A DNA stretch of 64,000 bases from Klebsormidium nitens (GCA_000708835.1 DF237246.1:1-64000), one strand, 5' to 3'. Counted from the first letter of the stretch, positions 10,564 to 24,100 are shown. Translations and numbers: made by a program. The notes: generated by a model from the sequence alone, not told the origin.

Positions 10564-13500
10564 GGGCGGAATGGGGCTCCCCTGAGGGCGGTGGTCGTTG
10601 GCGGCGGACCTGCGGGATGCGTGACGGCGTTCTTTCTGGCCAAGAGGGGCTTCCAGGTCGAAGTGTTTGAACGCCGAGCAGGGATCGCTCGGCCGCAGGA
10701 GACAGCAGGTACTTCCTCTTTCTTGGCAACTGCAAGGGATGTACAGGAGGGCTTCAATCAATACCCCCAGCCGGATTTAGAAGCCTGTTTGTGAACTGGC
10801 CAGAAGTGGGCATATTCAGTCTGCAGACCTGCTGCCTACGAGAAGATCGTCAGCCTGTAGGGCTATGAAAGCGGGCAGATTCTGTACTAAGAGCACGCTT
10901 CAACCAAGCTGTTGGTCAAATGGCATCTTAGTGACCAAGTTGGCTACTGATTTCCATAATGGCAGATGTGGCGCTTATATGCATTTGGACCTTCTGGATT
11001 TGATTCTAAATCGAAGGAAGCGGGACTCAAAATCTAAGAATCATGTGGTTGCTTTTCCTGTCGCAAAAGCAACCATTCTTTTCAAACTCAATCCCTCTTC
11101 CGCAACTTGAGAGCCAGCTAGCCTTTGTTGCGGTTGTGCAGATTTGACAAAGGAGGAGGTTCGGGCGACCGTCTTCGATCGCAGCGAGACGCGCTCGTAT
11201 GCCATGATGCTGACCAAGCGCGCGTTCGTTGCTCTCGACGCGGCGGGCGTCGAGCTCCCTCATTGGATCGGGCAGCGCATCCGAGGTAGCCGACGAAACC
11301 TCAAGACTGGAAAGGTCGTACAAAACGAGTATGGAGCAACAACGGACAACCGGACTGTTGCGCGGCAAACACTGACGGCGTGGCTACTGCACCACTTGCA
11401 GGATAGGTGAGCGAGGTTTTCACCGGAGTACGCGCTTGTAAAGGGATTGACTCAGCTGATAATCTGGTTGCATTGAAAAGCACGGCTGTCTTGTCACTGG
11501 GTGAGGCCGAATTTAGCGGCCCCTGATCAGATAAGGAGGGCATTTAGTCATGCGACAAGTTGCCTCAACCTTTGATTTAGTATTGAGGCGCTGAGTCAAT
11601 CTCATGGGTGCCTTTCTTTGCTTATACAGAGAAACAACCCTGCAAGCTCGCCTTATCAATGCCAGTTCTCCTCGCCAGATATATGACTTTTCTGACCTGT
11701 GAATGCTCAGATAAGGTCTAGGCATCCAAAGAGGAGAAGTCCTCTCATCTGCCTGAAATTCGTGTCATCATCAAGAAAAGCCGGTTTAAAGCTAAACCCT
11801 GCTCACGACCTTCAGTCAGGATCGTGGCACATGGAACTGGGCTGCCAGCTGGCAACACGTAAGCTGACGGTTCCCAGCCTGTACGTCTTCGAATGCTGAC
11901 TGCCGGAGCCTTCTTAGAGACGTAAACATTCGGATCACGCTAAGATGGCCTCCTCTGCGTTCCCGTGCAGCTTTCCTGACAAAGCGCGGATCCACTTGGG
12001 ATACGGGTTCGTGGGGTTTAAGGAGGGTGGCCGGGTTGCCCTCTTTGAGAAGGTCCGGACCACTTCAGACGCTGGAAACGGGGTTGATGCGGACGTCCGG
12101 GAAGGCACCGAGCTGCTGGAGGCGCCGTTCGATCTGCTGGTTGGTGCGGACGGCGTCAGCAGCAGTGTCCGCACGCATCTGCTGAAAAAAGAGGAGGCGG
12201 AGGGCACACCCGCAGGAGAATGGTACGAAGCGCGAATTCTTGCTTTGTAAACCTCCTGTTTCTGCTGCGGTACTGAACCATTGTGTTGGGTCTGCTTGGT
12301 GCAACCTGTTCTTATCGGTCCCTTATGTCTCGTCTGCTTCGTACCTTCTGAAAGGACTGAATTTTCTCCGTTCGCCACTCTCTCCTTCTCTTCACTGATA
12401 CCCTTGGTCTTTTTAGTACTCCTGACTCCTAACGTGCAATTGGTTGCATCAACCCCTCTTCAGCCTGCTTCTACTTCTTTGTTCTTCCGCCTCGTAGAAG
12501 AGGCAAAGGCGACACTTCTCGCTGTGCAACATGTTTCGTTTGTAGTTCACCTGCTTGGGTTTTCGGGTAACCGAAATTGCTCGCGATCAAAGAAGACTGC
12601 AAGCTCGGTTCAAGAATGCAATCAAACAGAGCTTTGCTTTTGCAAGGCCTTTTCCGAAAGCTCAAGCGTCCAGCGCCTTAAGCCCCGAAGCTCAACGCTG
12701 CAAGGCAAAGAGCCACTGATCCCCAGAAGTCCTTGTCCACGAATTAAGAGATAATCAGAGTTGAATAACGAAGAGAAGAGAAGAGTTTGGCAGCACGAAG
12801 TTGCGAAAGATCCTCAACCTGCGCTCTTCTGCTCTGCAGCGAGCTCACCTGCTCTCAAACCATGTCCCTAACCCTGTACAAAACTCTGGTGATTCCCCCC
12901 TCGGTGGCGTTGCGGCACGGCTTCGAGGGGCCCACTCGCGAGTACCTGAACGTGTGGCAGAGTGGCATCATGATGGTTCCCATGGGTACGTGTCAAAGCC
13001 TGCTTAAATTCCTTTAACCTGTTTGGAGCTCTCGAAATGTCTGCAAAGTTACGAGTTTTGGCCTCTGGGATTGGAGGTCCAGTGGCCGTCACCGTACTAC
13101 GTCGTAAGGTGGGATGAGATTTTTATAGTGCCACTTCCTGACACCGTCCCGCAACTGCGGCTGAGTGCTAAGCGATCTACACTGTTTGCAATAACAGTCT
13201 TTGGATACCTGTTGAAGAGCTTGTTCGTGATAATAGGGATTTCATACTTCCATTTTCGCCCTGCTATTGTCCTATTCGGTAGGCACAGTCTGAACCTTCT
13301 GTGCTCAATGTAAGGAGCTTCCCTAACTACTTCTTTATGGAGCCAGCGGTGTCGACCGTTCGCTTCGGTGTTCTCATGCTCGCTTAGCGACTGCTGTTTT
13401 AGAGTTGATTCCAAAGTTTTCAGGCAGCTCGATGCTTCTCATAGGAGACAATGGGCTCGGGAAAGAAGATTAATGACGTCATTGTCCGTTCAGGTGACGG

Positions 13501-15707
13501 CAGCCTGTGGGGCGGGTCGATGGCTCCGCGGCTCGTGGGCGCCACGTCGCCTGAGACGGTGACGTCAGCTTTGAGGTCAGCGGCGGCATCTCCAGCTTGA
13601 TATATCGGTTTGACTTTGATACGCACTGCTTAATCCCTACTTTGACAATCTCTTATTTCCTTGAAATAAAGACAACGCTCGATTCCCCGCTCCTTTTCTC
13701 CTCTCGTTCATGTTTCCTCTCCTTTCCGGTCCCAGACCTATATCTAGCGTCCCTCTTCTTTCCTCCTCGGTGCCCCGGACATCCTATGGAGTCCCGCGCT
13801 TCGTTGAGCTGAGGTACTCTCTTTGATTACTCTAAATATTAATACTCATGGTTGTCCTCCCCCCCCGACACCATCTTACTCACCTTACTGCGTTCATGCT
13901 TTTCGAGATAAACTACATCAGTTCCTAGCTAACGTAGTTCTGTACGTTTCTTTCCGGCAGCAAGGAGGCCCCGACCCTGCTGCCCCTCCTCCAGGACACC
14001 AACCCGGACTTCGCGCAGCAGTTTGTGGAGCAGCCGGCGATTCCCCAGGGGACGACTACCGTGCTCTCGAGATTCCACTCAGGGCACGTCGTGCTGGTCG
14101 GGGACGCCGCGCACAGCATGGTGAGACCGACTGGGGGAGTGCCGCCGGTTGGAATATCCGCACTTTTTTATATTTCTGACAAAGGACTTACAGCTGAGAA
14201 AAGGGAAGGTCGAATCCGAAGAGAGGATGGGCAGTGTTCTGGATTGGGCGTGACGGTGGAGGCCAGCCCGCAACGGCGGATACACTCTGCAAGGTCCGGC
14301 ACTTTGCGAGACTGTGATCACACTACGTCCCTTGAATAAGCCACGATTTTGAGACCTGCAAGAGTAGGTCTGTATTGGGCGGACGTATCATCCCGCTCAC
14401 CCGCTCGCAGGTATCGTTCTTCAAGAAGGCCATTCAAAGAGTATCTTATGATTCCGTTGCGGTCGTACGTACACTTGAACGGACGTTTTCAAGCCGACTT
14501 GCTAATTCCTGGTTCACCTTCTCAGTCCGCCTTTCCGCCTGCGGCTTTGAACGCTCTGGGCCATTCATGAGAGGGTTTTCGAGAAGGATGATCCGCGCCT
14601 GCGAAGCTCTAGACCGTCTGAATTACCTCCTCCTTTCCTCCTTGCAGGTTCCCGAGCTGGGCCAGGGCTGCAACACGGCTATCGAGGACTGTTTAGTGCT
14701 GAACGAGTCTCTGGATGCGCTTGGCGTACGAGGTGTGGACACGTGTCTTGCATTTAAGTCGCTGAGAATCTGGAACTGGAAACCAGAGTTTCAAAACTTC
14801 CGAACTATATATTTTTAGACTTCATCTTTCGCTCGAGCACGTGCGGGTTGAACATCGATTGATCTCTGTTCGCTAACTCAACGATTGCAATTCATGACGT
14901 TGCTAAAGGCTCATAAGCGAAACGTCGTCGCAATGACCGCAAAGATGACTGTACGTCCCCTTTTTGAGGGCCGTACAGTCGCTCTGGAAGGTTGTGCAAG
15001 AACTTCGTCAGGAGAGCATGAATGCTTCTCAAGCTTTTCTGGCTTCGTAACTCGTTGCAAAATAGAATTATTCATTGTTGGTTGCAGGCGATGCGAGCCC
15101 TGGGGCCATTCCAAAGGCGCTAAAAGAGTTCACTGCGCGCCGCCTGCCAGACGCGCGCGCAATCCAGGCCCTGAACGCCAAGCGCTTCTTTCCGCGCACC
15201 TTTCTGGAGCGAATCAAGTTCGTGGGCATCATTATGCTGTCCAAGTTGGCGCCCCCCCTAATCGGCACGTAAGTTCCTTTCAGCGACTACGGGCTCCGCT
15301 TATGTCTGAGATTGTTCAAGGCCAGTTCCTTTCTCGGCTTTTTACTGGATTGAAGGCACTCTTTCTTTAGTATCTCTAGCAAAGCGGCGGGTCAATCAAC
15401 CCCGCTCGTTATTCGGCCCACATGGACATGACCCCTTATCCACTGACAGCTTGCAATTGTTTGCGTCAGCTCTACAGGTTAGGCGACATTATTCGCTGTT
15501 GTCAGCTTACTAAAGCATTCTTCTTTTGGTTCTTATGTATGCAGGCCTTCCTTCTTCATGCTTTTCACGACGACTCCCTTCCGACGCATCCTCGCCCAAA
15601 AGGAGCGGGAGGACCGAACGTGGATGGCATTGCAGGCCTCGGTTGTGGCCGCCGGTTTGGGCATTGCCACGTATGCTTGCAGCACGTGGTTGCCGGCTTG
15701 GAAGTGA
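10564..15707 (+). CDS. FAD-dependent monooxygenase, kynurenine 3-monooxygenase-like (5' end not found)
   Basis: Nine exons join in phase: 10564-10708, 11142-11406, 11971-12222, 12840-12985, 13494-13575, 13961-14120, 14648-14732, 15088-15268 and 15545-15707 (TGA 15705-15707), about 492 codons. Exon 1 carries the dinucleotide-binding motif VVVGGGPAGCVTAFFLAKRG followed by VFERR. Exon 2 has RSYAMMLTKRAFVALDAAGV and RQTLTAWLL. Exon 3 has FDLLVGADGVSSSVR, and exons 6-7 give VVLVGDAAHSM then VPELGQGCNTAIEDC. This order matches class A flavoprotein hydroxylases and is closest to kynurenine 3-monooxygenase. The last exon ends in a hydrophobic segment, VVAAGLGIATYACSTW, consistent with a tail anchor like that of eukaryotic KMO. 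No in-frame ATG precedes exon 1 before a stop, so a short first exon must lie upstream. The exon 3-4 join is the least certain (its phase fits). The substrate cannot be told from sequence. Confidence 0.85.
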
Positions 15708-16412
15708 CACCTACTAAATTCAGATATTGCGCGCGCGGTGCAATAAGCTGCGCTTGATTGATTGCTCTGTCATGCTTCGCATATATCGCCAAACGCACCC
15801 TATAATCGTAACAAGTTCGAAAGTAAGGCGTTCCCCCGCAGAACACCTAAGGGTTTGATATAGACTTTTTGTGTGCTTAGCCTGTCAGATAAACCTGCGT
15901 TTGATCGAGATGGAGCAAGTAGTCGCTCGACAAGCTTTAAACTCGTGGTATAGATGTGGATAACAGGCCGATAGAATCTGATTGTATATAGCTAAGTGTA
16001 CAATTGCGGTGAAGGGCCCATGTGGCATGCGCACTACCCGCGTTCGATGTTATCGATCCAATCCGACATGTGCAAGAGTTGCATGCCTGCTTCAGTTAAT
16101 GACGTGCCAGGTCCATATTTCATGGTATATATTTTACAGTTGCCTTACTACGGTTGCATATGAACAATGATTAGCGCCGGCTTAAGGCAGCTGAGATGGT
16201 CGCGCCGGCGAAGTGGATTTAACATGCACATGGAAATCGCTTTTAGGATGCAATTAATATCTGGCACTCAGCTATCGATCGGACGAGCTTGCAAGAACTA
16301 ACTTAAATTTTAGAGCTAGCTCAACCTATCAACAATTCCACCGCAATATTTCCACAAATCTTTAAGAACGCATTGATCGCAACTGGTTAAGCATGAAGGG
16401 AGCTTATGCTAG

Positions 16413-16420
16413 TATAAAAA
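16413..16420 (+). promoter_or_regulatory. TATA box
   Basis: TATAAAAA lies 47 bases before an ATG at 16467 whose context is CTACCATGA. Spacing and context fit a polymerase II core promoter with a 5' leader of roughly 20-25 bases. It could drive the small frame that follows or an upstream exon of VPS13. Confidence 0.4.
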
Positions 16421-16466
16421 GGACTGATATTTGCCCATCATTTCCCCCGACGGCGAAATCTCTACC

Positions 16467-16734
16467 ATGAGCCATCATTCGAATGATCCGACGGCGTATT
16501 ATCAAGGTACGGAAGTCCTTTCCTCGTCCTTTTGGCGTTCAATCTAGCTTGGACACGGTGTCTGATATGCGACGCCGGCCCTTGCATGGCCTTTTCGTCT
16601 TGCAAACTTGAAAAGCGGTTGAATTGTCTCCCTGTCTGTTTACAGCTTCATTTTATGTCAGATGGCTTCTATATTCGCAAGAAGACCGCGTTCACGCTGA
16701 CCTCGCGCTCGGTCGGCCCCCCATCTCTTCTTGA
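16467..16734 (+). CDS. Possible small two-exon peptide gene (hypothetical)
   Basis: ATG 16467 opens an exon ending at 16506 with donor G-GTACGG. An acceptor TTTACAG ends at 16645 after a pyrimidine-rich stretch. Joining 16467-16506 to 16646-16734 gives a 42-residue frame starting MSHHSNDPTAYYQASFYVRW and ending LGRPPISS at TGA 16732-16734. Support comes from the TATA box and plausible splice sites. I recognise no family. It could instead be an upstream leader frame of VPS13 or chance. Confidence 0.25.
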
Positions 16735-17104
16735 TGTAGTGACTTGGACACGTCGCTGTATGAATCAGATCCATCCATACTCCATTTCGTCAACCGTAAG
16801 CACGTTTTCCGAAGCAGCTAGGTGTATCCTTCTCTCCTTCCACTCGTATGGTTCTCGTATGCAAGAGAAGAGCTGGTGGCAGAAGTTAGTACTGACAAAC
16901 CATAACCAACATAACGAACCCCGGGATGCGTCTGCTTATCCGACGGTCAAGAAGTTTTCTGAGGGTTTATGGACGGTTTCGGATCTTCACGTGGTTGACG
17001 CCGTGGTAGGTCGCCAAGTGGCAGGAATCTACAGGCGGCTGCCCTAAAGAGATTCCCCTGCCTGCATAATCTGCATAAGTTCAATGCCCCTGTGCAGGAG
17101 AAAG

Positions 17105-17132
17105 CAGGAGACAGGAGACAGGAGACAGGAGG
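17105..17132. repeat. Microsatellite (CAGGAGA)4
   Basis: Three perfect copies of CAGGAGA and one ending in G, about 280 bases before the VPS13 start codon. Confidence 0.9.
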
Positions 17133-17410
17133 GTGTGAGTCTCAAAGCTGTTCATCAAGAAGCTGCCCCAACCAGCAAACAGACATGGACTTTGATGCTG
17201 GCATTGCACTGCACGGTCGGTGAAGATTGCATGCAAGCAGGAAAAAGACAATGTAACTGCATCAACAAGAAAGCAAGCTTGTCTTTGGACGTGCTCAGAT
17301 GTGTGGCAAATGGAGCTGAAAAACTACCACTACCTTTTTCCAGATAAAAGCTTCAATCTTCGATGATCACCCACGTTTGAAAGTAGAGAGCGAACAAAGG
17401 CGACGGCAAA

Positions 17411-20400
17411 ATGGTGTTTGAAGCGCAGCTTGTTAGCGTGCTGCAGAGGTGGGTACATCTCTTCTCATGGGCGTTCACAACCCACGGTGCTGCTGAAAGA
17501 AAAGAACTGAACGATGCTCAAATTGATCAGTTGTACTTCGACACGAATTGTAAGCCTGGGCCAATGCAAACGCTGAAGGTTGCCAGATGAAACCGTTGGG
17601 AAGCTTGGCAAGTGTTAGTGTACATTAAACACAATCTCGTTGGTTGTTCATACACATGTGCTGGGCCCTCAATGAACCTGATGTTTGTAGAGTGTGCAGA
17701 TCCTAGCTGTTCTTGGGGTTCCATTCTGTGCCGGGCCTGTGCAACGAGTGCCATCTTGGTGCTGACTATCTTGAAGGATAATGCTGAACACCTGCTGTGG
17801 ATGCACCACCCTCTTGCGATTGCTGTCGAGCACTGGGGTGATTCTGGAGATGCGAAAGAATTCCGATTGAGTTTCTTTTAATCATCTAGACTGCCATAAG
17901 GCCTTCCATGTCAGGAGGTTTCGGTACGCAGGCGATGCTGTCTTGAAATGTTCACATTGTCCTGCTCGAAAGTTGTCATTGAGGTGGTTAGGATTGTGTT
18001 TTCTAACATCAAATGTGGAGCAACTTGCAGATCTGATTCTCCATTTATTGTCGCGTATAAGCGGCAATTGCTGTGGTGCTGATTTATTGTTAGAAGTCCC
18101 GCCTCTTCTATCACTGTTGTAGCCCTTACTACTGGCCGCTCTATGTCCAAGCACCTCGTCTCGGCATTCCTTCAAGACACGAGTCCTCACCTCTGCTTGT
18201 TCACAATCTTTATGCGTCCATTTCTCCTTGTTCTGGAGCCACCACGGAAACAAGTACAGCTTTGTTGAGATCAGATGCTATGCTTTTCACCGCAGGTACT
18301 TGGGCACTTATGTCCATGGCCTCAGCAGGGAGGCGCTGTCCGTCAGTGTGTGGAAGGGTGATGTTGAGCTGCGGAATCTCAAAGTAAGCCCCCCCAAGTG
18401 TTCAAAAAGTGACCGATTGCCTTCATGTTTGATGACTCAACACCCAGCCAGACGGGATGCTTGACGAAAGGTTGAGTAGGAGTTGAAGGGGCTGCGCCAA
18501 GCAGCATTAGGAACAATAATTGATCTATTTGCATGCATGATGTTGTTTCTGCAAGCAGAAAATGAAAATCCTTTTGTAAGTTATGGAAGCTGTTGAAAGC
18601 TTGAACAAAATATTGTAGAAAGCGCCTTTTTGACGGGTTTAGCATTACAGAAGTACGTCCAAGATAGTCTGCAAGTCGAAGCCGGGCTGTGAAGCAGGTG
18701 CTCAAACTATGTGCTTGCTGGAACCAAATGGCCGAGGAGAATGGAAGTAGAACTTTTGGCTGGTATCAATCCAATTGAGCTAAGGAGCAGCAGCTTTCAC
18801 GAATTTATGATGATGGCTTGACTTTTCACCTGGATGGAGGAGTGGCCAATTAGGAGGCCACTTCGCAAGCAGGCGCTCTGCTTGGAGCGGTCAGCTGTCA
18901 GATTCCATAAAGAGCGCCACTGGCGATGCTCATTCAGATTTCAGATGATCACAAACTCTGTAGTGGCAGGCGTCGCCTCCCTGGCTCCAACCCCAACACT
19001 ACTGCCAAAGCTAGGCATCGATGTTTTGTTGCCCTGAAACCGCGATCGTACCCTGATCCTGGGTTACCAAACCACTCCTCTTGACGCGCTTTCCCTCTTT
19101 CAGCTCCGAGCGGAGGCGCTGAACGCCCTCGACCTGCCCATCAGCGTAAAGGCGGGCTTCCTTGGCAGCATCACCCTGAAAGTTCCCTGGAATCGCTTGG
19201 GACAGGAGCCCGTGATCGTGCTGCTGGATCGCATCTTCCTCATAGCAGAGCCGTACACAGGTGGGCAGAGCATAGCTGAGCCTCTCCTCGTTGTGAACGT
19301 CCTTTATGCACCCAGACACGTGCGTTAAAGCGCTCCTTCGTTCCTTGACTCGAGGGGTTGTGAAATTCCCATGGTCACCCTTGATCGGGCCTCCTTTGGC
19401 ATACTGAGTTGCTCTTCATCCTATGGCTGTAGCTCACTGCGCCAACGGGACCGGCGATCGTTTTGCCTTCCTGCGTGTTTCGTGGCTTGTTGACCGTCCA
19501 AAGTCAGGTCAATCAGAAGCCATGCAATTTGATGTACAATCGCCTAGGAGAGAAATACATGAAATCGAAGCTAAGGGATTGCAAACCAATGATGATCCAC
19601 GGTTTCAGGTTGACTTAAGCCGCCACACGATGGAACCGGGAAGGACGCACCAAATCAGGACCTCGAAGACAAACTCACCGAGTCGCTGTCACACCCCGCC
19701 TAATCTCCAAGGTTAACCGCAGTCGTCCCGAGAGCATGACCTATCTCAACCTGGCTATATCGTGGTTTGAAGTCGATACAGCTGAGCGAAACGTAAGCAA
19801 ATCGCCAAAACAGAAGTATCGTGTTGACGCAGGCGCGGAACGTGCTCGGGTGGATCCGGACGAGGAGGACGTTCCAGCGGTGTTTGAGTCGAAGCGGCGG
19901 AGGATTGAGGAGGCGGAACTGCAGTACGTCAAGAAGAAGGGCAAGGCGACCGCAGAGGCGGTGAGTGGGGGTGGTCGGTCGCCCCGTAGCTTGTTGTTCA
20001 GAGGCCTCTTGACGATTCCTAAGATTCTATTAGAAGGACAGAAAGCCGATGTAAGGCAGAAGCAGGGCGAGGACGCCAACAATCAGCCCGACAGACTGGG
20101 CTTCTCCGAGACACGACTTGGTGATAGGAGTTTCTTTTCGATGCAAAAGTCTATGCTGCAAATCTGTAGGTGCAGTCGAATCCGATCATGCAGATCACTG
20201 ACGTCGACAGCCCGCAATCGGACAGTCCTTTCCAGGGACACGTTTGGACCCTATAGTTTTAGCTCTTTTGTATGCGCGAGCTTCTCTTCACAATCACATG
20301 GTACATTTCGTGCAGGTTCTGGAAGGGACCCTTTGTCGAAGGACTGAGTTTTGCTCCGCGAGGTTGACGAACCTCCCAGTCAGTTCTCGACGTTTCAATG

Positions 20401-21161
20401 TTTATTTTGAAAGCAAAGTATGCTGTTCTCAACGCTTTGCTGGTTCTTTCGATGTTTGTGCAGCAACAAAACTCCGGGTGGCTCCAGGGCCTGATCTCCA
20501 CTATCGTTGGCAACTTGAAGCTGTCGGTGACCAATGTGCACGTTCGCTACGAAGATGGCACCAGGTGAGAACACGGCTGGACGAAGCAAATATGGCTCGG
20601 TTTTGACCTTTTTGAAGCAGTCAGAGAGTGCGGACTGCTGTTGATTGTCGACCTTTGTGTCTTGTAAAATTCCGATACAAATGATGATCGACTTGCTTGC
20701 AAAGCGTGCGTTTCGGCACAGCTGCTTTCGAGCACACTGCTACGGTGCGTTCCGACGACCTTGGCCCCACGCACAAGGGGCAACATATGTTCAAACTTGG
20801 CCTTGAACGAAAGAACGTGTCACTCTGGACGGTCCTAAGACACCAGCAGCTTGAATGAAACGAGCGGTGTTTCGAGTATAGCCTATCTTTACGATCACTT
20901 CCAGTTCCTTCATCCAGGTCGATCCAGCTTAGTATCTTCGTCAAAAGACGTTTAGGACAGCACTCTGTCACAACTTGCCACGATGACAAAGTGGGTTTTG
21001 GTGTATCTGCGCTGACGTTGTTGTCCTTGGGCATCGCGCGCAGCAATCCTGGTCACTTCTTCGCCATGGGCTTCACTCTGGCCAAATTGGCGGCAGTCAC
21101 TGTGGACGAGGAAGGAAACGAAACCTTCGCTACCAGCAACGCCCTGGACCGATTGCGCAAG
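17411..21161 (+). other. VPS13: VPS13 exons 1-6: chorein N-terminal domain
   Basis: Exons 17411-17448, 18296-18383, 19104-19260, 19833-19960, 20464-20564 and 21044-21161. They give YLGTYVHGLSREALSVSVWK, DVELRNLK, LRAEALNALDLPISVKAGFL, GSITLKVPWNRL and LLDRIFLIAEP, the hallmark chorein N-terminal region that opens the lipid groove. NLKLSVTNVHVRYED and LAAVTVDEEGNETF follow. Exon 1 is only 38 bases. The acceptor of exon 4 (GTTGACGCAG) has a weak pyrimidine tract but is fixed by phase and homology. Confidence 0.9.
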
Positions 21162-24100
21162 GCAAGCAGATCTATCTGGAAACCAACGGCTCGAGCTGCC
21201 GAACACCATGTATTGTCATGTTGTGCCGTCTCCCAAACGGACAGAAGGTTGAAAAGTGAACGTTCGGTGTGCTGTTGACAGCTTTAGGTGTGCCGGATTA
21301 GCCGAGAGACCCCTTATCGACTATGACAGCCAAAATCGGCGCGCTTCTCGCATGCAGGGGCTACTCGGTGATTCGCTTTGTAACCCTTCCTGCTTCGTAG
21401 TGCGTCAAGTAAACTTTTGCCTCTCCTCAACTCCTCTGCAAAGTATGCAAGAGTTGCAGGTACAGTTCCGATAGCTTGCGGTGAGATTCAAAGCTTCAAA
21501 TCAGGACTTAAATGACAATTCTGACCATGTCTGCAGTCCGTGGAGATGTCCCGGTTGGCAGTGTACGCCGACCCCGACTCGGAGCCGTTCCGCGTGCGTA
21601 AGCCCTGGGGCGAGCTCACCGCCGACGAGTGGGCCGCCATCTTCGAGCGCGGCATTCGCGACGACGAGTCGCTGGCGGCGCCCGTGGCCGTGTTGGAGCA
21701 GAGCGGGAGAAGCGAAGGTAAGTTGAAAAAGACCCGTTCAAAAGTTACAAACGAAGCGACCGCAGGCTGCCTGGAATGTGATGATTGCGTTTTGAATACG
21801 TTGGCAGTGAAGCCCACCTCACAACATCAACGGTCTCTGCGTGCTGAGGATTCTGATACTCCTCTTTGGCTCTAGCTGAGGGTTGAATTTTCAAAGGTTG
21901 TCTGTCGCAGCTGGAGTGAGGATCAGAGGCACCTTTTCTGGTCCTTTTGTTGTTTCGAACAGAGGACAGTCGTCGGATGTAGATTGGGACAAGTAGCACG
22001 TCCGTCAGTAAGAGTTGCCACGTCGCCTGCTTTCCGAAACGCCCGAGAGTGCGACATGCTGGATACTGCTGTACTTTTGTCATGCAAAGGCTCGTTTGTT
22101 ATCCAATAAAGTCAGAAGTTAAGATGAAACGACGAGCTTTGACAGTGCTTGAGCTGTCCAGGTGACGAAAGGCGGCCTCTGCGGCACTACCTGCTGCGCC
22201 CCGTCAGTCTCGGGGCCCGCTACAGCAAGCTGTCCAGCCAGGAGATTGAGCGGCGGCCGGACGTACCGTTGCACATGGCGTCGGCGACGCTGCAAGACGT
22301 CACGCTGACGTTGGAGCAGGTGAATTGCGTCTGAGATTGCTTCGAAAGATGTCAGGGAGTGTTAAACGAACTTGCTCGGCTTGGACTGCTAAGCAGTTCA
22401 TTAAAAGGAGGGTGAGCGAGGTCCTTGGAGTCTGATCTGATGTCCAGGTCAGCGGTACAGGTGCTTGCGCAGAACCGCAGAGACCTGCCGACCACTGTGT
22501 AAGAGAAGAAAACCCCGGTGCTTTCTCAAGCGGAAAAGTGCACAGGTAAAGGAGTCGGGGAACGATTGCCCTGCTTAGTCAAACGCTCGCTTCTGCTGAA
22601 TGCTGCGAAACCACCGTGCTTGCAGGCCCAGTTCCGCGACGCAATGAAGCTGCTGGAGTCGTTCAACAAGTACAGCAAGCTGCAGAATGTGGCGCACCTG
22701 CGGCCGCGCAAGAAAGTGCGCGAGGACCCGCGCGCCTGGTGGCGCTTCGCCCTCAAGGGCGTCAAGCAACAGGTGCTCAAGCACAGGTAGGGCGGATCGG
22801 GCGAGGTATAAACTTAAGCAGCACGAATGTACGCGTCCGTTTCTGCGCCACGCTACAGAAGCATGCCGTGTACGTGGTTTCAGATACCCGAACTGAATGG
22901 CTGCCCGGATCCTACCTTGATCAGCAAGCACTATCGCTCCACCTGAGGAAGGATTGTAGACTACGCACTCTTCGTGAAAACACCTGACCCATATTCTCAA
23001 ATTCAGCGGAGAGTTTGCTTGCTGCACATGACTTTCTTGCAGCGCGTGTTTTAGAATCGCGTAGCGTCGTGAAGAAATTGGTCGACATGCCAGAGAAAGA
23101 GGTCATGCTGCCGACCAGGAACTCTCTCGAGGAGTAGCACTCCATTTTACAGTATCATGGCCTTCAACTTTCCAGGAGTCGAAGCTGGAACAATGTCCTC
23201 ATGTGAGCGTCGACTCTCACTCAGAAGGTGCTGCGCCTTAGGGAAGCTCAGAGTTTTGCATCTTCTCGGTCACCCGTTTTTCTCAACGGCTATAGACCTG
23301 ATTGGTTTAACCCGTTTTCCCCCCCTGCAGAGCCACGCTTGACTGGCAGGACCTGGTCCATTTAGCGCATCTCCGCCGCAAGTACATCCCGCTGTACGGA
23401 CGCCTGCTGACATCAGCGCAGCCTGGGCAGAACGTGGGCGACAACTCGGACATCAAGGCCATGGACCGGGAGATCCCGGTCGAGACCGCCGCTCTGTGGC
23501 GAATCATCGCCCACAAACAGGCGGACCAGGTCGCTCGAAGGCGCGCCCAGGAGGAGGCGGAGCGGCGGCAGGAGGCGTCCAAGTCGTGGTGGAGCTACCT
23601 CGGATTGTGAGCGCTTGTGACTTGCTCTACTTCAGACTTATTCCTGGCTGCGCAATGCCAGACGTTTTTATGATTGTCATCACGAGTTGTGTCGTGTATT
23701 GGCACGAAAACATTTTTGAATTCTGCTAATAAGCAGGAAGGCTCATTTCTGAGGATCTTTTCATGCATCTTCGGATGAGCGCTCAATATATCCAATAAAA
23801 GCAGCTGACATCGAGCATTTGCAGAGCTTCATAGTCACACATACTTGAAGCACAAGTGCCAAAGAAAATGACTCCGCTCAACTTTGGTGAAAGAGACAAT
23901 CGTTTGTTTCAGAAACAAACGAGAAAAAGGTCACACTGCCACCAGAATCAAGAAAGATAAGCTGGTAGCGAATGAGGAGTCGACGCCTTGCCAGTACTGC
24001 TCCTAAGTTAAAGTTGCCGTCCTCCTTGCGCAGCGGCGGTGGAGGCTCCAAGGGCCAGGTAGAGCGCCCCGAGGCCCTGTCCGAAGCGGAGTGGGCAAAG

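Larger units (their letters stand above)
15708..17410. other. Intergenic region between monooxygenase and VPS13
   Basis: No protein family was recognised. It should hold the 3' end of the monooxygenase transcript and the promoter and 5' UTR of VPS13. It contains a TATA box at 16413, a small two-exon frame (16467-16734) and a 7-base microsatellite at 17105. Confidence 0.5.

Noticed and set aside
17882-18253. 123-codon minus-strand frame in VPS13 intron 1
   Set aside because: No family recognised, no promoter, and composition like the intron around it. A nested gene cannot be supported.
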